This document shows positions 24,246-37,063 of a stretch of DNA of 64,000 nt, piece by piece. The position numbers and the translations under genes were made by a program. Source of the DNA: Larix kaempferi (lineage: Eukaryota; Streptophyta; Pinopsida; Pinales; Pinaceae); the NCBI GenBank assembly GCA_027924585.1, contig BSBM01000779.1:14163001-14227000 (forward strand). The letters run 5' to 3'. The notes beneath the pieces are model-generated. The model had not been told where the DNA came from. It saw only the letters and a program-made list of their open reading frames with translations, and ran no database searches. Each line of letters opens with the position of its first letter. Positions within the stretch are counted from its first letter, which is position 1.

Positions 24246-26907
24246 TCGGCTCAAACCCTGAGACCTTAGGGCCTAACTACACCTCGAATTATAATGAAAT
24301 TTACTAGAAAATAACAAACAACAGGATGTCTGCAATAAAAGGGTAGATAACTTGAAGAGCCCTTTTCCTATTTATTTACAAAGCATAACAGAAATAGAAC
24401 TTGAATGATAAATATATATATACAAATATTGAACAGAAAATTTTGAAATTATGTGTAAATGTAGCATCCTCCACCGAGAAGATTGAAAATAAAGTTTTGA
24501 GAAAAGCTAGGAGGCTGCCTGGAAGGTAAACGAACTCCCATACTCCAAATCTATGGTGGATGGGCGTATTTTCCTGCAATATAAAAAAAAAATAGGTTAA
24601 TAAATGTATGCCTATAAAAAAAAAAATGGCTTTAATGGGTGTAAGATGTTTAAAATAAAAAATCTAGTTCAAATTTCAATTTAATAGGTGTGATTCGTTT
24701 GAAATTCCAATACACATGAAATATAAAATACAAGCTCAAATTTGCTAAGACGGGAGAAGAGGATCGTAATTACTAATTAGATGCCCAACATAATTATTGG
24801 GGGTATTTAATGACAAGGTGTAGATATGTTTTATTTTGATGAATTTAAATTAAGTATGTCGGTTCTTGCATAAAAGACAACTCACGGGAATTCTGAATTT
24901 AGGGTTTAAGAATTATGGTGTATACATGTTAAAAATAAAACTTAAATAGTTATAAGATATTAAAATAAAGAGGTGAGTAGTTATTTTCATTAAGAGGGTT
25001 GGATTTTATTACCACGAGTTACTCATATATATATGTATATATGAAAATTTAAAAGTTAAATGAGACGGTAATAAATTTCAACCAATAAAATAGTTAATAT
25101 GTATAAAGTAAAATATAAATAAAATAAAAATTCATGGACGGTTTCCGCATTGCCCCTTGAATGGTTTGCCATACCGGTTTTTAATATGCGGATGTATCAA
25201 AAATTGGCATGTGGGATGGTGGTATTTTTACTGCAACCACCAACCACGCTTATCCGGCGTGCATGTTGCCAACGCGGAATAAAAGAGAGCCGTCAATCTT
25301 CCCCTACGGCTTTTGCAACCCTCCAAACGATATGAACTTTACCACGCCGGCACATAAATACAAGATATTAATTCAAGACCAAAAGAAAGAAACTTCAAAG
25401 TTCAATCCTACAACGCTCGAATAAAGCTGGCTTTAAAATTTTCCCGAGGAGCATTGAGATGATTAAGGTAAACCTGAAACGGAGCAGGAACCCATAGATG
25501 TGAGAACAACTGAACATAAAACAAAATAACAAAGTGTAGGTAACACCCAACCATTTTAAATATTTAAACATTGTTTACAAGGTAGGGATATTTCTACGCT
25601 CATATTATGATGCTAAGGTCTAAACAATTTTACATATAAAGTAAGTTAATGCTCATATTCTATCAACATCGTTATATAAGTTTTATACTACACCTAACTG
25701 GAATGATCGATATAAATTTCATACTATGCAATTAACTAATTTCCAGTCGATGAGCTTTTAAGATTTCCAACGTAGTGGTGGACCCATCTACAGCATAAAG
25801 TATTCTTGTGGAGCCATCGACGTCCATTCATTCGACTTTATATAATATGGTCTACAATTTCAAAAGCATTAAGACACTGATAAGATCTACACTGTAATCA
25901 AACTTGACACGCAAAGTAAAACATGCTCATGAGTAAATCCTGAACTCATGGAATTGATTGTCAATGTGATTGTCCTGTCCACCTCGAGTTTGTCCCCATG
26001 TTCTGTGCACCAGGGAAAACTGGCCAGCTTTCTCCTTACACGTAGTGACTGCATCTGGACCGCTTAGGGAAGCCATCGGCGTGAATTCATTAAAGCAAAC
26101 GGTGAGATTCATTGTTTATATGTGTCGTGTGCATAGCAGAAAATCAGTTGTCAATATGGTTATCCTCTGACCTGTCCACCTCAATGTCTGTCAACAAGTG
26201 GAAACCAAGCAACTTTCTATGTAAGAGGATAAGGAATAAACGAAATCGAGTCTTTTCATAATCGAAAGAAAATGGAAGGAAATGGTTTGTGCTCACTCTT
26301 CAGTGATGATTTTAAACGATAATTAACAGGAAGTGTTCTAATGGAGATCGTAAAGGATCATCTCATGGGAAAAAAAAGGGGGGTGAAAGCACCACGCCAT
26401 GCAGTGGATAAATCTGATAAAAAAAGATAAGCCTACATTCACACTAACGCAGAGATAAAACTCTGTCAAGAATTAAAGGTAATGATAGTTGAATAAGACA
26501 ACACAGAGATAACTTGAACACGGTATTAAAATGGCAGCGGTATTATCTACCAGAGTAAAATCTTGACCTAAAACGCAATAGTTAAACCATAAAACTCAGT
26601 CAAATGGCATATATATAGATTGTGTCACTAATTTGAAGGGTTAGAAGCATTTTCTGAGATGGTTCAGCACCGGTATTCGTATAAATCCTGAAACGGAGAT
26701 TTCTTGATCTGGAATAAATTATAATATACAAATTCAAGGAGATCTACGCCGTCACTCACAAGGTTATATTTAAATCTGAGTACTAATGTGGATCATGCAG
26801 AGACCCATATGTAGGCAGAAAATAATACTTAATTGTACAAAAAAAAAACTGGCATTATCTTAAATAATAACAACCTAGATAAATGCAAAATGTAATAAAA
26901 TGCTTAC
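24246..26907. other. Non-coding left interior of the LARD-like element
   Basis: Mostly AT-rich, with more balanced composition at 25,140-25,450. That part has a short plus-strand frame (25,209-25,424) just ahead of a TATA-like CATAAATAC. I find no retroelement domain and no recognisable protein. Confidence 0.5.
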
Positions 26908-27003
26908 CTGTACTGTACCCCAATGCCATATGACTACATTGGAGACGAGGCCCTCCAATATGGCCACGGCATTGGAGACGAGGCCGTCCACCATTCGGTC
27001 CAT
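26908..27003 (-). other. Possible short captured exon (32 codons) ending at a splice donor
   Basis: On the minus strand an ATG at 27,003 opens 32 codons (MDRMVDGLVSNAVAILEG...) that end at a consensus donor, CAG|GTAAGCA (26,908/26,907). The segment contains an in-frame 33-bp duplication (CATTGGAGACGAGGCC at 26,937 and 26,970) giving two copies of GLVSN. No protein family is recognised. The exon-like ending suggests host gene DNA, but the evidence is slight. Confidence 0.35.
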
Positions 27004-27194
27004 TTACTTGAACACATAGTAACGCCGTCTCATCCTTGTTTCCAAAACAGAAAGTGGATATCTCTGTTTCGTTAGAAAGGATCTGGAGCTGCGCCAGGGT
27101 TTCACCTTTTTCTATCTCTGCACAAGTTTTTATTTATTTATTATTACAGCCTTAGCTCTTCTCCCATGGACAAGAACTTCCCCCTCTTTGTTAC

Positions 27195-27425
27195 TTAAAC
27201 TGTAACCTCTTGAAGGATTCCTATGAATTTGTAAATCTCAGCATTTCTATTGCCGGCAGCTCCAGCACCAAACCCTAAACTTAGAAGTCCCATACAAGCC
27301 AGCCCGGCACAGATGGCTATCACGGGCTTCCAAGCAAACGTTGCAGCCACCTGTAGGGTTAGCATGTGGGTGCTCAGTCCTGCTCTCATTATTGTCTGCT
27401 GCCCTATGCTTGGTCCTTCTCGCAT
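27195..27425 (-). CDS. Unidentified 76-residue ORF with one hydrophobic segment (possible captured host gene piece)
   Basis: Minus-strand ATG at 27,423-27,425 to TAA at 27,195. Residues about 25-58 (from LQVAATFAWKPVIAICAG through LGFGAGAAG) form a glycine- and alanine-rich hydrophobic stretch long enough for one membrane span. The rest is polar. Local base composition is clearly more GC-rich than the surrounding element, and a promoter-like region lies just upstream on the same strand (27,430-27,960). I do not recognise the family. It lies in the interior of a retrotransposon that has no gag-pol, so it may be a captured fragment of a host gene. It could also be an open frame by chance in GC-rich DNA. 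Confidence 0.4.
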   Translation of the reverse strand: MREGPSIGQQTIMRAGLSTHMLTLQVAATFAWKPVIAICAGLACMGLLSLGFGAGAAGNRNAEIYKFIGILQEVTV

Positions 27426-27429
27426 TATG

Positions 27430-27960
27430 ACCTATAAATAATAAAATGGGTGCCGAAAAGAGAACTACCGCGCTCTTTATAACATCCCCGAAGGGTGGTT
27501 TCCACATAGGCCATCGGTGGTTTCTCATACCACCTTACGAGCATGCGGACGAGCTGGGAGGATGACACGTATAAAGGCGGTATACATTCCGCAACCGCCT
27601 CTCACCTTATCTTTCGAGCATGTTGGCGGTGCGGAGTTCGCGTGAGCCGTTGATCTCCTCCCCCATGGCTACGTCTATGATCTCCACAATGCCACGTCAT
27701 TCATAAAGGGCCCCATGCATCACCCATTCTCCATCGTCCACGTGCCAAGCCAAGGGGCCCCACGCAATCTCTACCATCCGAGTGCTCAACACCGAGAGCT
27801 CTGCAGGTGACCGAAAGCTAAGCCCCAAAGGCGGCCCACGCACAACACTGCAGCCCCAACCCATGCGCTCAACACCAAGAGCGTTCCCTGCTGGAAAGTC
27901 GAAGAGAGGCTCAAGCACAAGCCAGTACACCCAAGCGGCCAAGCTAAACAGCGTTCCTAC
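27430..27960 (-). promoter_or_regulatory. GC-rich island with ACGT-core (G-box/ABRE-like) motifs and a TATA-like box
   Basis: Within an AT-rich element this island carries CACGTG (27,739-27,744), GCCACGTCAT (27,691-27,700) and GACACGTAT (27,564-27,572), the ACGT-core sites bound by plant bZIP/bHLH factors. A minus-strand TATAAAG lies near 27,475-27,483, about 50-60 bp before the ATG at 27,425. Spacing and order look like a plant promoter reading leftward. Inference only; the motifs are short. Confidence 0.4.
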
Positions 27961-27999
27961 CGTCTGTTAAAAACTTTCTTACTCACGTCAAATAGCCGA

Positions 28000-30900
28000 A
28001 GATCTATCTTGAAAATGCATGAAGAGAACTGGTTCCGCCCTCATAAGGGTTTTCTTTCAAACCTAAAATACTGGTTCTGGTCAAAATCAAAATCAACCCT
28101 TCAGAACGGGTTTTATCAAATGCAAAATGATGGCCTGAGTCAAAACCATGTCACCGGTTCTCGCAATACCCCCCTCTCTTCCTATGAAAGCCATCCTTCG
28201 AAAGGGGTTTTCTTAAAACCATTACAATTAAATAAGTCTCGATTATTGAGAATGACAGTTGAGTCTTCTAAGCGCAAATATATTTAAAAGTTTGAGGTTG
28301 CGTATGAAATCTGGAATATTTGAGGAGGACAATTTAGTCTATAGCGCATAGATATAAAGGCTGAAATTGCTTATGAATTTTTTTTTTAAACGATATTATG
28401 GTCAAATTGTTATATATATGTATTATATATATATATAAAGAATCTCATTGGGGGTACAATGAATTTGAGTCGGAGTCAATTTAATGTTGGATGGAAGAAC
28501 ACTTTTCTTAATAAAGGTGATGTTATCAAAGTATTAGAGGACCATAATTTTCAGTACATAGATATATTCAAAAATTGAAATTGGATATAAAAATTTCTAT
28601 TATAACAATACCATAGTCAAATTATAATATATATACATAAACTAGGAATTTTGAGTCAGTCTCTTTTAACAGTTTTAGTATTGGATGGAAGAATTTTTTA
28701 TATATATATATCCTCAAAATTTATATATATAATCCATTATGGGTCAAATAACAAGGGAATGGGAGGCTTTAAGCCTGGGCCCTTAAGTGATGGAGGTTAG
28801 GAGTGGTCTTCTCTGCTTGGCGCTTGGTCCTGTGGTGAGCCTTGAGTGTTCGGGCACTTAGCGCTTGTATTTAAATTAAATATATATATATATATATTTA
28901 AATTTTGGAAAATATATATATAGGTTGAAGTGGCTTGGCGAAGTCATATTTAAATTTTAAATTATAATTTATATTTAAATGACATAATTTATTTACAAAT
29001 TATATTTAAATTAATTTATAATTATATTTATAAGTTATATTATATAAAACTTAAATTTTAAATTGTAAGGTTATATTATATCAAATTTAAATTATAAATT
29101 GTATTTAAAAGAGGAAGTCTAAATATTTAAATTTAATACATATATATGTGTGAAGTAAGGACAACATGTTATTTATTGTTTTTATTAAAAATAACAATAT
29201 TCATTTTGATAATGATTTAGGTGGTCTCACAACCCCTAAGCACTGCTTTTGAATAATAATTTATTGTTTTCTCCACTATATGGTCATTGCCCTTTATCAT
29301 CAATCTTTGTTGGAGGAATATTTAACTTGAGAATTGTATTCATTATGATAGTATAATCGTGATATAGGAATAATTTTTATACAAAATAAAAATATTTATA
29401 AATTTTAGTGGATGGTTTCTAGTTTAAGACTTAATTTAAATGATTATGAATTAAATGTAAGATTTCTTTTCGAAATTGTGGGGATTATGGAGGATTAAGA
29501 TTCTATAATGAAAACTGTAACTCTCAAGGTGACTTTTAATAAACTCTTCAATCACGACCTGTAAATAACAACCATAATATCATTGGTCAATATTTAACCC
29601 TACACATATAAAGAGGGCAGGAAGTAAAACACTAAATGAACTAAATAATAAATAGGTAATATAAGAGGGGACTATGCTATGAATCTCGAGCCTAAGTTTT
29701 GGAGGATAAGTGAAATGGCAAGGTGATATACCTTAAAGATTGTAATGAATGAAGACGTGTTCTAGTTCTATTAGTTAAATACGATGGTGGAGTTCACTTA
29801 TGTTTAATAATGCGTTGAATTGTTGAATAAATATACATTTGTGTTCTAATATTAAGGGACGATGGGTACCACTATTAGTGACTAGAATAATTGTGTTGCT
29901 TCCCATTATATACCGGATCTACAGGTTATACATATATATCTATATAAGGGGTGGATCGTCGATAGAAACAAGAAATGCATTAACTAAATCGAATAAGGTA
30001 GCAAATGGAGTAAGGACATGGTAGGAAGGTAATAAAATGGGAGATAATTGAAAGTCAATAAAACTTGACCAATAGTCTAACAATCGTTATAAATCAAGTA
30101 CTTGGAATTCATAATAAGACTATGTTTAAGGGAAATAGTGCATTTCCGATTAGGAGACATGAGGAGATTATTAATTGATGAAGATGGGTACCTTTACAAA
30201 ACTGGCAAGAGGGGGAGTAAGATTATATGTGTATCTCATGACTAGCGATAATGTATAGTTGTATGAGGCACTTAGATAGAGGTGGTAGGTCAATATTTAA
30301 GCTTTGTGTGAATGGATTCCCCTATTGGAAATTTATTAGTGTTAAAAAAAAATAAAAAAATAAAAATAAAAAAACTTTGTCGAGACTTCAACGTATAGTC
30401 GAAGAGACGAAACAGCCACTTAATCTGAAAGCAAGGAACCGCTAAAACGAGCATGGTAAGCTGAATGCTAAGACGCTAATTTCACCACATGACAAAATCA
30501 TTAATGAAAACGACCATAGGTTTCAACACGCTGATCCTAACAAATTGTTCCTTGCACATAAGTATAAATATAGGCATTTTAAGGAACACTGCATTAGGTT
30601 TTCCTTGTGAGGTAAAATGACAGGGTAGAACGAATTCCTTTATTTTCTTATATTTCTTCTCTAAAGTACTACAAAGAATGGAAATTTTTATATATCAACT
30701 AAGAAGGGAAAAGTTGTGTTTTAATCTATTGATGAAATTCCTAGATTGCATTAGTTGAAATACTATGTAACCTCATCTAGTTCTACTGAATAGGTTTACA
30801 TGTTGGGTAATTAACGTGTTTAGGGATATGTGAATGTGTGATTTGTTAGGACAACCACATCTACACTTCGCTTGTGTTTAACAAGAGAACTTGGTTAAAT

Positions 30901-32322
30901 AAACATTGAGTGGTGTTTGAGCTGCTACTTCCCCACCACAAATTACACAACATTAATTTGTGTGCATAGATAACTTAGTACAAGGTACAAATTAAAGTGA
31001 AAACTCGTGAAACTCTCATAATTATATTCATGAATGAAATTTCCATTAAGAAATAAAGATGAATGTTATATAGAGTAGTGAAAAATACATTACATATTAT
31101 TCAAAGAAGATAATGGAAGGAATTAAATTTGTTGGATACAAGAATAGGTATCCTTTGAATCACATTATGGAAACACCATGTATGTAAACCAGGAGATTGC
31201 GTATAAAGCTTATTGAAAGAATATTTTATTAAGGGGAAAACATGGCTTAGACTAATTAAGTTAAAAATTGGTGTAATGGTGCGAAAGGTTTTTGAGAAAA
31301 TTTTGGATTAATCATACCTGATATAGTGATGATCTCAGTTAATAATAAAAGAGTCATAAGAATCCCAACATAGTCCTCAACTTAACTCAAGTAAAGTGGT
31401 TGTTATGAAGTTCTAGTATGATTGAACATATCAAGTGATGAGGTATTCGTTCAACTTGTAGGATTAGACTAAGGTCTTTACAAAGTACATAAAGGTTGCT
31501 TGTGCGAGTAGGAAGAGTGGTGATGTACAAATACAAATGGCATACTAGGATAAATACTAGTAATTACCTTTGCGATGGTAAGGGTGGGAATAAAACTAGC
31601 TATGAGATTCTTGAGGAATCGAAGAAGTAATGGTTCCCCGACAAATTATATTGGTTTGAAAATGAGAATAATAATAATAAAAAAACAAAACATGGTAACA
31701 ATTGTATTTTGATAAGAAATAGCCATGAAAACCTTGTAAACAATAATAGTTCTCCTAGTATAATGATGTTACGATACTTTTGTTATTGGTTTATTACCGA
31801 TACGGAAATAATAATGTATGACCTTAGGATTTTGAGGACATGAATCTCCTTCCCTAAAAGAGGTATGCAAACCTTAAGAGTCCTTGGTAGTTGCATGTTG
31901 AGTGGATACAGATTAAAATTTCTAACGACCTTCAATTTAATCGTTGATTATTTCATGCTAAGTTAGATCAATATAAGCTTTGTGATGAGTAAACCTCTCT
32001 GGATGTTATAACTTGAAGGCTGTTGCTAAACGGTAAGAAGTAGAATACTAAGGTGGATAACACTTGATTACAACCTTAGGGATTCTAGAGATTCGATAGA
32101 AGGATTAATATGAATGTTTCTTTAAATATTAGAACATACATTAGCGGGATGATAGAAGCAAAGCCATAGGATAATATCGACATATTCGATCAAGTCAAAG
32201 CTAAGTAGGACAAGTATGGCCAACACCTGCTACTTGCAGGAATGAGGAGTTTATGTGTCAAGAATTTCCCTGCATTATTATGACCATAACTTCGGGATGA
32301 AGTTTCCTGAAGGGTGGGTGTA
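28000..32322. other. Non-coding right interior of the LARD-like element
   Basis: Over 4 kb without a supported coding frame. It includes AT palindromic repeats of the AAATTATAATTTATATTTAAA kind at about 28,940-29,130, (TA)n runs near 28,410 and 28,880, and an A-rich run at 30,345-30,372. It ends in the purine-rich AAGGGTGGGTG before the 3' LTR. Confidence 0.6.
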
Positions 32323-34796
32323 TGTAACGCCCCATATTTTGACTAGGCATGTTTACGAGTTAGACACCTTTCACTTTAATTGCTTATTATCTGTTGGACT
32401 CAACTAGACAGAGTGAACTATGTTTTCGGCATAATAGACATGATGATATGTTGTTACTATGTTTATGATGTCACTATATTCATGTAGTTATCAAGTTATG
32501 ATTATCATGAGATTCATTGCTTTTATGACGAAAGTATATGTTTAAGCGTATTCATTGATGAAATGTGAAATATATGGTGTTGCACGTGGGTGCCCTCCTA
32601 AAATGAAATTGATAGAACTGTTATTTTCCATACATACCTGTGATGCGATAAAAATTGTGACGTGAAATAAAATGATGTTGATGACATGGATCAATTGGTG
32701 ATCGAATGGAAATGCTTGTTATAAAATGTGTATTCTGCGAAATACTAACCTACAGGACACGAGGGCTATGGGATAGCCGGATAATTGATCTAAAATATGG
32801 ATAAGAGCCTATCCATGCAGTGAACCTTAGCAACCGAAACTGATGATACGATGACACAGACCAAGAATCTCGATAGCAGCAGAGTATGATTTGATAAGGG
32901 TGTAGACCCGGTATGTTGAGAGGGATGGATGTATTGCCCACCCTATGTTCCTATGATACTTGAGATCCTGGGAGGGACATCCTGAGACACGCTCCCCATG
33001 TATGTTGTGATGACGATGGTCGGATGCCTACTAGGAGAGGATAGGTCCGTTGTTCAGCCGACGCTATCGCTCTCAAGTTCTATGTGGTCAGGTCGATGAG
33101 TCCGACATCCACTTTTGTACTAGTAGAGGAAGGATAGGGAGGATGTGGACGTAGGTTAGGATGGGAGGATATGATAGTTAGTACTGTTGAGGGTTGGGTA
33201 TTCCTTGACCCGGAGTTAGTGGTAGTAGGTAGGTTCCCTTGCACCTGAATGATTGATCAAATGTAATCATAAAAATAACGAAATGAAATCTTAAAGGTTA
33301 ACTGATAAAATAATCGATGATGTTTTAGTAATATTATGATGAATGTATACTTGTTCAGTTTGCATAAAGTATTATTAGGTTTAGTTAGCTGTTATGCATA
33401 GGATATATATATGACCTATGTTTATAGTACATGTCTGTTTTGTGCATACGCTAGCCACGCATGCACATTATGCACATGCGCAATAATAATGGTTTACAAC
33501 CTACTTATCAAGATTTAACAATGTTATAAGTTATCATGGATAAGTCAATTAAGTAATTAGTGGATGACTTAATTAGTAAAATATTATCAAGTTCTAATGT
33601 GTAAAATAAATGTCATTAATTGTAAGTATCCTCAAGTAAAGGTGTCTTAAATGTGAAGTATAAAAGTTAAACATTAATAATAGAAGAGTGTGCTATATAA
33701 TTGTTGATCATGATTAATTAAACCATTAAAGTATATTCCATTTTTTATACCCAGAAGTACTATGTTGACACTTATCGAGTAAACAAGTAAATATTTCTAA
33801 TTTCTATTCACAATAAATTTAATTTTTATTATTATTAATTATTATGTTATTATTGTTATTATTTAATTAATGATAATGATGATAATAATATTTATATAAA
33901 GCATAGTGGATTGAATGATTTATTAAATATATTATTCATTTAAATTAAGGGATAGAATCATTCCAAAATAAATTAAAAAGGATTTGTTTAAGTAAATTAT
34001 TGAATGATCCCACTACTCGAGAGAAACGTGGGTGATTTAAAAATAATATATAATCCACCTTTTTAGCTTAAAAAGGGGATGAATTAATGATTTGTACTTC
34101 CAAAGACCACGACAGCTAGGGCGGTGAAGTGATAAGGAAGTTTGACTTTATGAAGGAGGTGGATTCCTATAAAGAGGGGAATTAACAAAGTAGTAAGGGG
34201 GGGTTATTGTGGGAGAACTGTGAGGATTTTTGTTAAAAAGGAGGAATGCCGAGGAGGGGGTTAACTCGATGTCGAGGAGGGGGTTAACTCGAAGCTTTGA
34301 GGAGGTGGGAAACTCAAAAGAAGAGACTGAGGACGGGGTTAACTCAATGCAAATATTACCATGCAAAGCTTCGATGGAACGTTGCTGTCGGGATTATCGG
34401 TCTGTGGGATCGGGGGCTAGGAAATCCGTTGATTTCCTAGGGTTAGCAAGGTAATAGCTGATCGGCAGGGTGGACACATCATTTTGGGTTGCTAAGGGAA
34501 CCTACAGGAATCTTCTTACCTTGATGCAAATCTACGGGTCCAGGTATTTTACTGAGCTAGCTTAAATAAAACGTAATTTCTTTTATTTTCAAATTTATGC
34601 ATGTAACAAGAACAGAGTTGAAATAAAAGCTTCAAGTTTATGTTAATTTAATCTGCAGATACGTATGAACATTTAGATAACAGAAACATAGACGGTGGAT
34701 TCTTCCCTTTTAGAAAACTTATAAAACAAGGGAAAAAAACCTGGTATTCACATGAAAATTAAATGTAGGGACCCAGTGCCGAGCAAGGGCACTACA
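32323..34796 (+). repeat. 3' LTR of the LARD-like element
   Basis: 2,474 bp, TGTAACGCCCC to GGGCACTACA; partner of 21,755-24,230. It is followed by the target duplicate ATTTT. Confidence 0.92.
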
Positions 34797-34801
34797 ATTT
34801 T

Positions 34802-35700
34802 TTAGAACTACTAAGATATGTTGGGTTTATGAAGTAGGAGAAGGTAAAAGTACAAAGGTTTCTAATTTGTTTACCTTCATTTTACAAGGTTAAAATTCAA
34901 TATGATGAATCCAAGACTCTTGAAGATGCGATTCAAAAGGCCAACCAAGACTAAAGGAAGGACAAATTTTCAGAAATCTTGGAATGATAAGATGAAGGAT
35001 AAGCAAGATGAAAGGAAGAAAGGATTTAAACCATATTTCTTCAAGAATCGGCAGAATTCATATCAGCAAAGCAATCCAACTTAGAATGGACCCAGGATGA
35101 TAGAATATGCTAGAAAAGGAACCGAAAAGCAAGTGAAATGTTGGTGATGTGAAGGAAACCATATATATAATTATTTTCCACAAAGGAGAGATAAAATAAG
35201 AAATGTGTACAATTTATAGGAAGCAGGTACTATGGAGGATATAGGAATGAGCACTCCCAAAACATACGTAGCATTGGACAACATATAGACAGATCATCTG
35301 TCCAACATGATTGAGGTTGAAGGTAAAATTGCCAATCAACCTATTGCTATTAGCATTGATTCTAGAGTAAGTCATAGTTATATTGCTCCTAATTTAGTTG
35401 AAAGATTTCAGCTAAAGAAAAGTAAGCATGATAGAACCTAGATGGTTCAATTAGCTACTAGAACAAAAAGTAAAATTAATGAATTAGTAAAGGGTTTTCC
35501 ATTAGATATGAATGAACTTAGCACTTTTGTACATTTGAACATAAAACCATTTGGTTCATATGATGTATTGATTGGAATGGAATGGTTAGAGGTACACCGT
35601 GTGATATTAGATTGTCATAACAAGTCATTCACTTTCCTTGATGGTCAGAGAACAAAATACAATGAAAGGCATTCCAAGGCCTATTTCCATTAGAGAAATT
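34802..35700 (+). pseudogene. gag-pol: Gag tail, zinc knuckle and protease of the Tekay-like element
   Basis: Gag resumes after the insertion (YDESKTLEDAIQKANQ near 34,900). A basic stretch (34,902-35,084) and a broken zinc knuckle follow: C-W-stop-C-E-G-N-H at about 35,137-35,165, with the last Cys not evident. Protease: VEGKIANQPIAISIDSRVSH (about 35,310-35,370), D-S-R where D-S-G is required, then LVERFQLKKSK and, at 35,442-35,693, the post-protease linker with SYDVLIGMEWLEVHRVILDC. A stop at 35,438-35,440 and others make it non-functional. Confidence 0.82.
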
Positions 35701-36680
35701 TCATCTTTGCAATTAAAGAGGTGCTTTAGAAAAGGGTTCCAGTTGTATGCAACTCATGTTCAAGAACTAGATAAGTGTAAAAGCCCAAGTTTAGAAGACT
35801 TTCCAATATTGCAAGATTTTGCAGATGTGTTTGATGAAACACTAGGATTTCCACTGAAAAGAGATATTGATTTAATGCTTGGAGCTGCCTCAATTTATAA
35901 GGTTCCATATAGAATGAGTACACCTGAGTTAAAAGAGCTTCAAATGTAGTTGGAAGAATCATTGAAGAAAGGGTATATATGCCCAAGTGTGTCTCCTTTG
36001 GGAGAACTAGTACTATTTGTAAAGAAAAAGGATGGCACTCTGAGGTTGTGTATTGATTACAAACATTTGAACAAGGTCACTGTGAGGAATGAATACCCAC
36101 TTACTAGAATCAACCACTTGTTTGATCAACTCAGAGGAGCAAATATTTTCTCAAAGATAGATTGGAGATCTGGTTATCATTAGGTGAGGATAAAATATCA
36201 AGACATTATCAATACAACCTTTACGACTAGATATGGTCAATATGATTTTGTGGTGGTACCATTTGGGTTAACCAATGCACTAGCTACATTTATGTTCTTG
36301 ATGAATGGGATATTCGGAAAGTATTTAGATAAGTTTTTGGTTGTATTTTTTAGATGACATTATTATTTATTCAAATTTAGAAGAGCATGAGGAACACTTG
36401 ATATTGGCAGTACAAGTGATAAGAGAACATCATATTTATTCCAAGCTAAGTAAATGCTATTTATATCAGAAGCAGATTCACTACTTGGGACATATATCAT
36501 AGAAGCTAGAAGCTATTATGGGATGTACTACACCTAGGAATGTATCATAAGTAAGGTCATTCATGAGATTAGTTGGATACTATAGAATATTCATAGAAGG
36601 ATTTTCCAAAGTGACACATCTAACTACATCATTGTAGAAGAAAGGAGTCAAGTTTCAGTGGACACCACAGTGTGAAGAAA
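35701..36680 (+). pseudogene. pol: Reverse transcriptase of the Tekay-like element
   Basis: Readable motifs: ILQDFADVFDE and PLKRDIDLMLGA (start of RT), [70 protein letters not shown], then [14 protein letters not shown]. The catalytic box reads FLDDIIIYS near 36,350 but is shifted one base relative to the preceding frame by a T-run. YLGHIS and VRSFMRLVGYYR follow. Stops at 36,181 and elsewhere. All expected RT blocks are present, unlike in the two Reina-like elements of the window. Confidence 0.88.
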
Positions 36681-37063
36681 TTTTCTAGCAGTTAAATAGA
36701 TTGCTCACTAGTACACCAATTCTCAATATTGTTGATCCAATGAGTATTTTGGTGTATGTACATATGTTTGTCAAGAAGGAATTGGTGGAGTACTTATGCA
36801 AAATTGGAATGACATTTGTTATGAATAAAGAAATATTAAAGAGCATGAGAAAAAGTATGTCACACATTAATTGGAACTTGCTTCTATTCTGTGTGCATTA
36901 AAGATGTGGAGACATTATCTTATGGGCAGAAAATTTGGGTTGAGAACAGATCATAGTGGGCTGAAATATTTATTTGAGAAACAAATTTTGAATGCAAGAC
37001 AAGCAAGATGGTTGGAATTTATGTGTGATTTTGATTTTGATATCAAACAGATTAAAGACAAGG
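36681..37063 (+). pseudogene. pol: RNase H of the Tekay-like element (5' part)
   Basis: STPILNIVDPMSILVYVHMF, then ELASILCALKMWRHYLMGRK and TDHSGLKYLFEKQILNARQA, WLEFMCDFDFDIKQIKDK. The frame is cut at 37,064 by a solo LTR, and the last words of the domain (VVDALSRR) resume at about 38,524. Confidence 0.87.

Larger units (their letters stand above)
21755..34796 (+). mobile_element. Non-autonomous LTR retrotransposon (LARD-like) with 2.5-kb LTRs
   Basis: LTRs at 21,755-24,230 and 32,323-34,796 are nearly identical (about 2-3% mismatch in the parts I compared). The flanks ATTTT at 21,750-21,754 and 34,797-34,801 form an exact 5-bp target duplication. A primer site TGGTATCAGAGCC (24,233-24,245) and a purine-rich AAGGGTGGGTG (about 32,310-32,320) are in the right places. 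The 8.1-kb interior shows no gag, protease, RT, RNase H or integrase on either strand. This fits a large retrotransposon derivative moved by enzymes from a relative. Being inside gag of the Tekay-like element, it is younger than its host, which agrees with the closer LTRs. Confidence 0.92.

Noticed and set aside
27697-27970. Overlapping 81- and 62-codon frames on both strands of the GC-rich island
   Set aside because: Long frames are expected by chance in GC-rich DNA; neither has recognisable motifs. The segment is better read as promoter-like.
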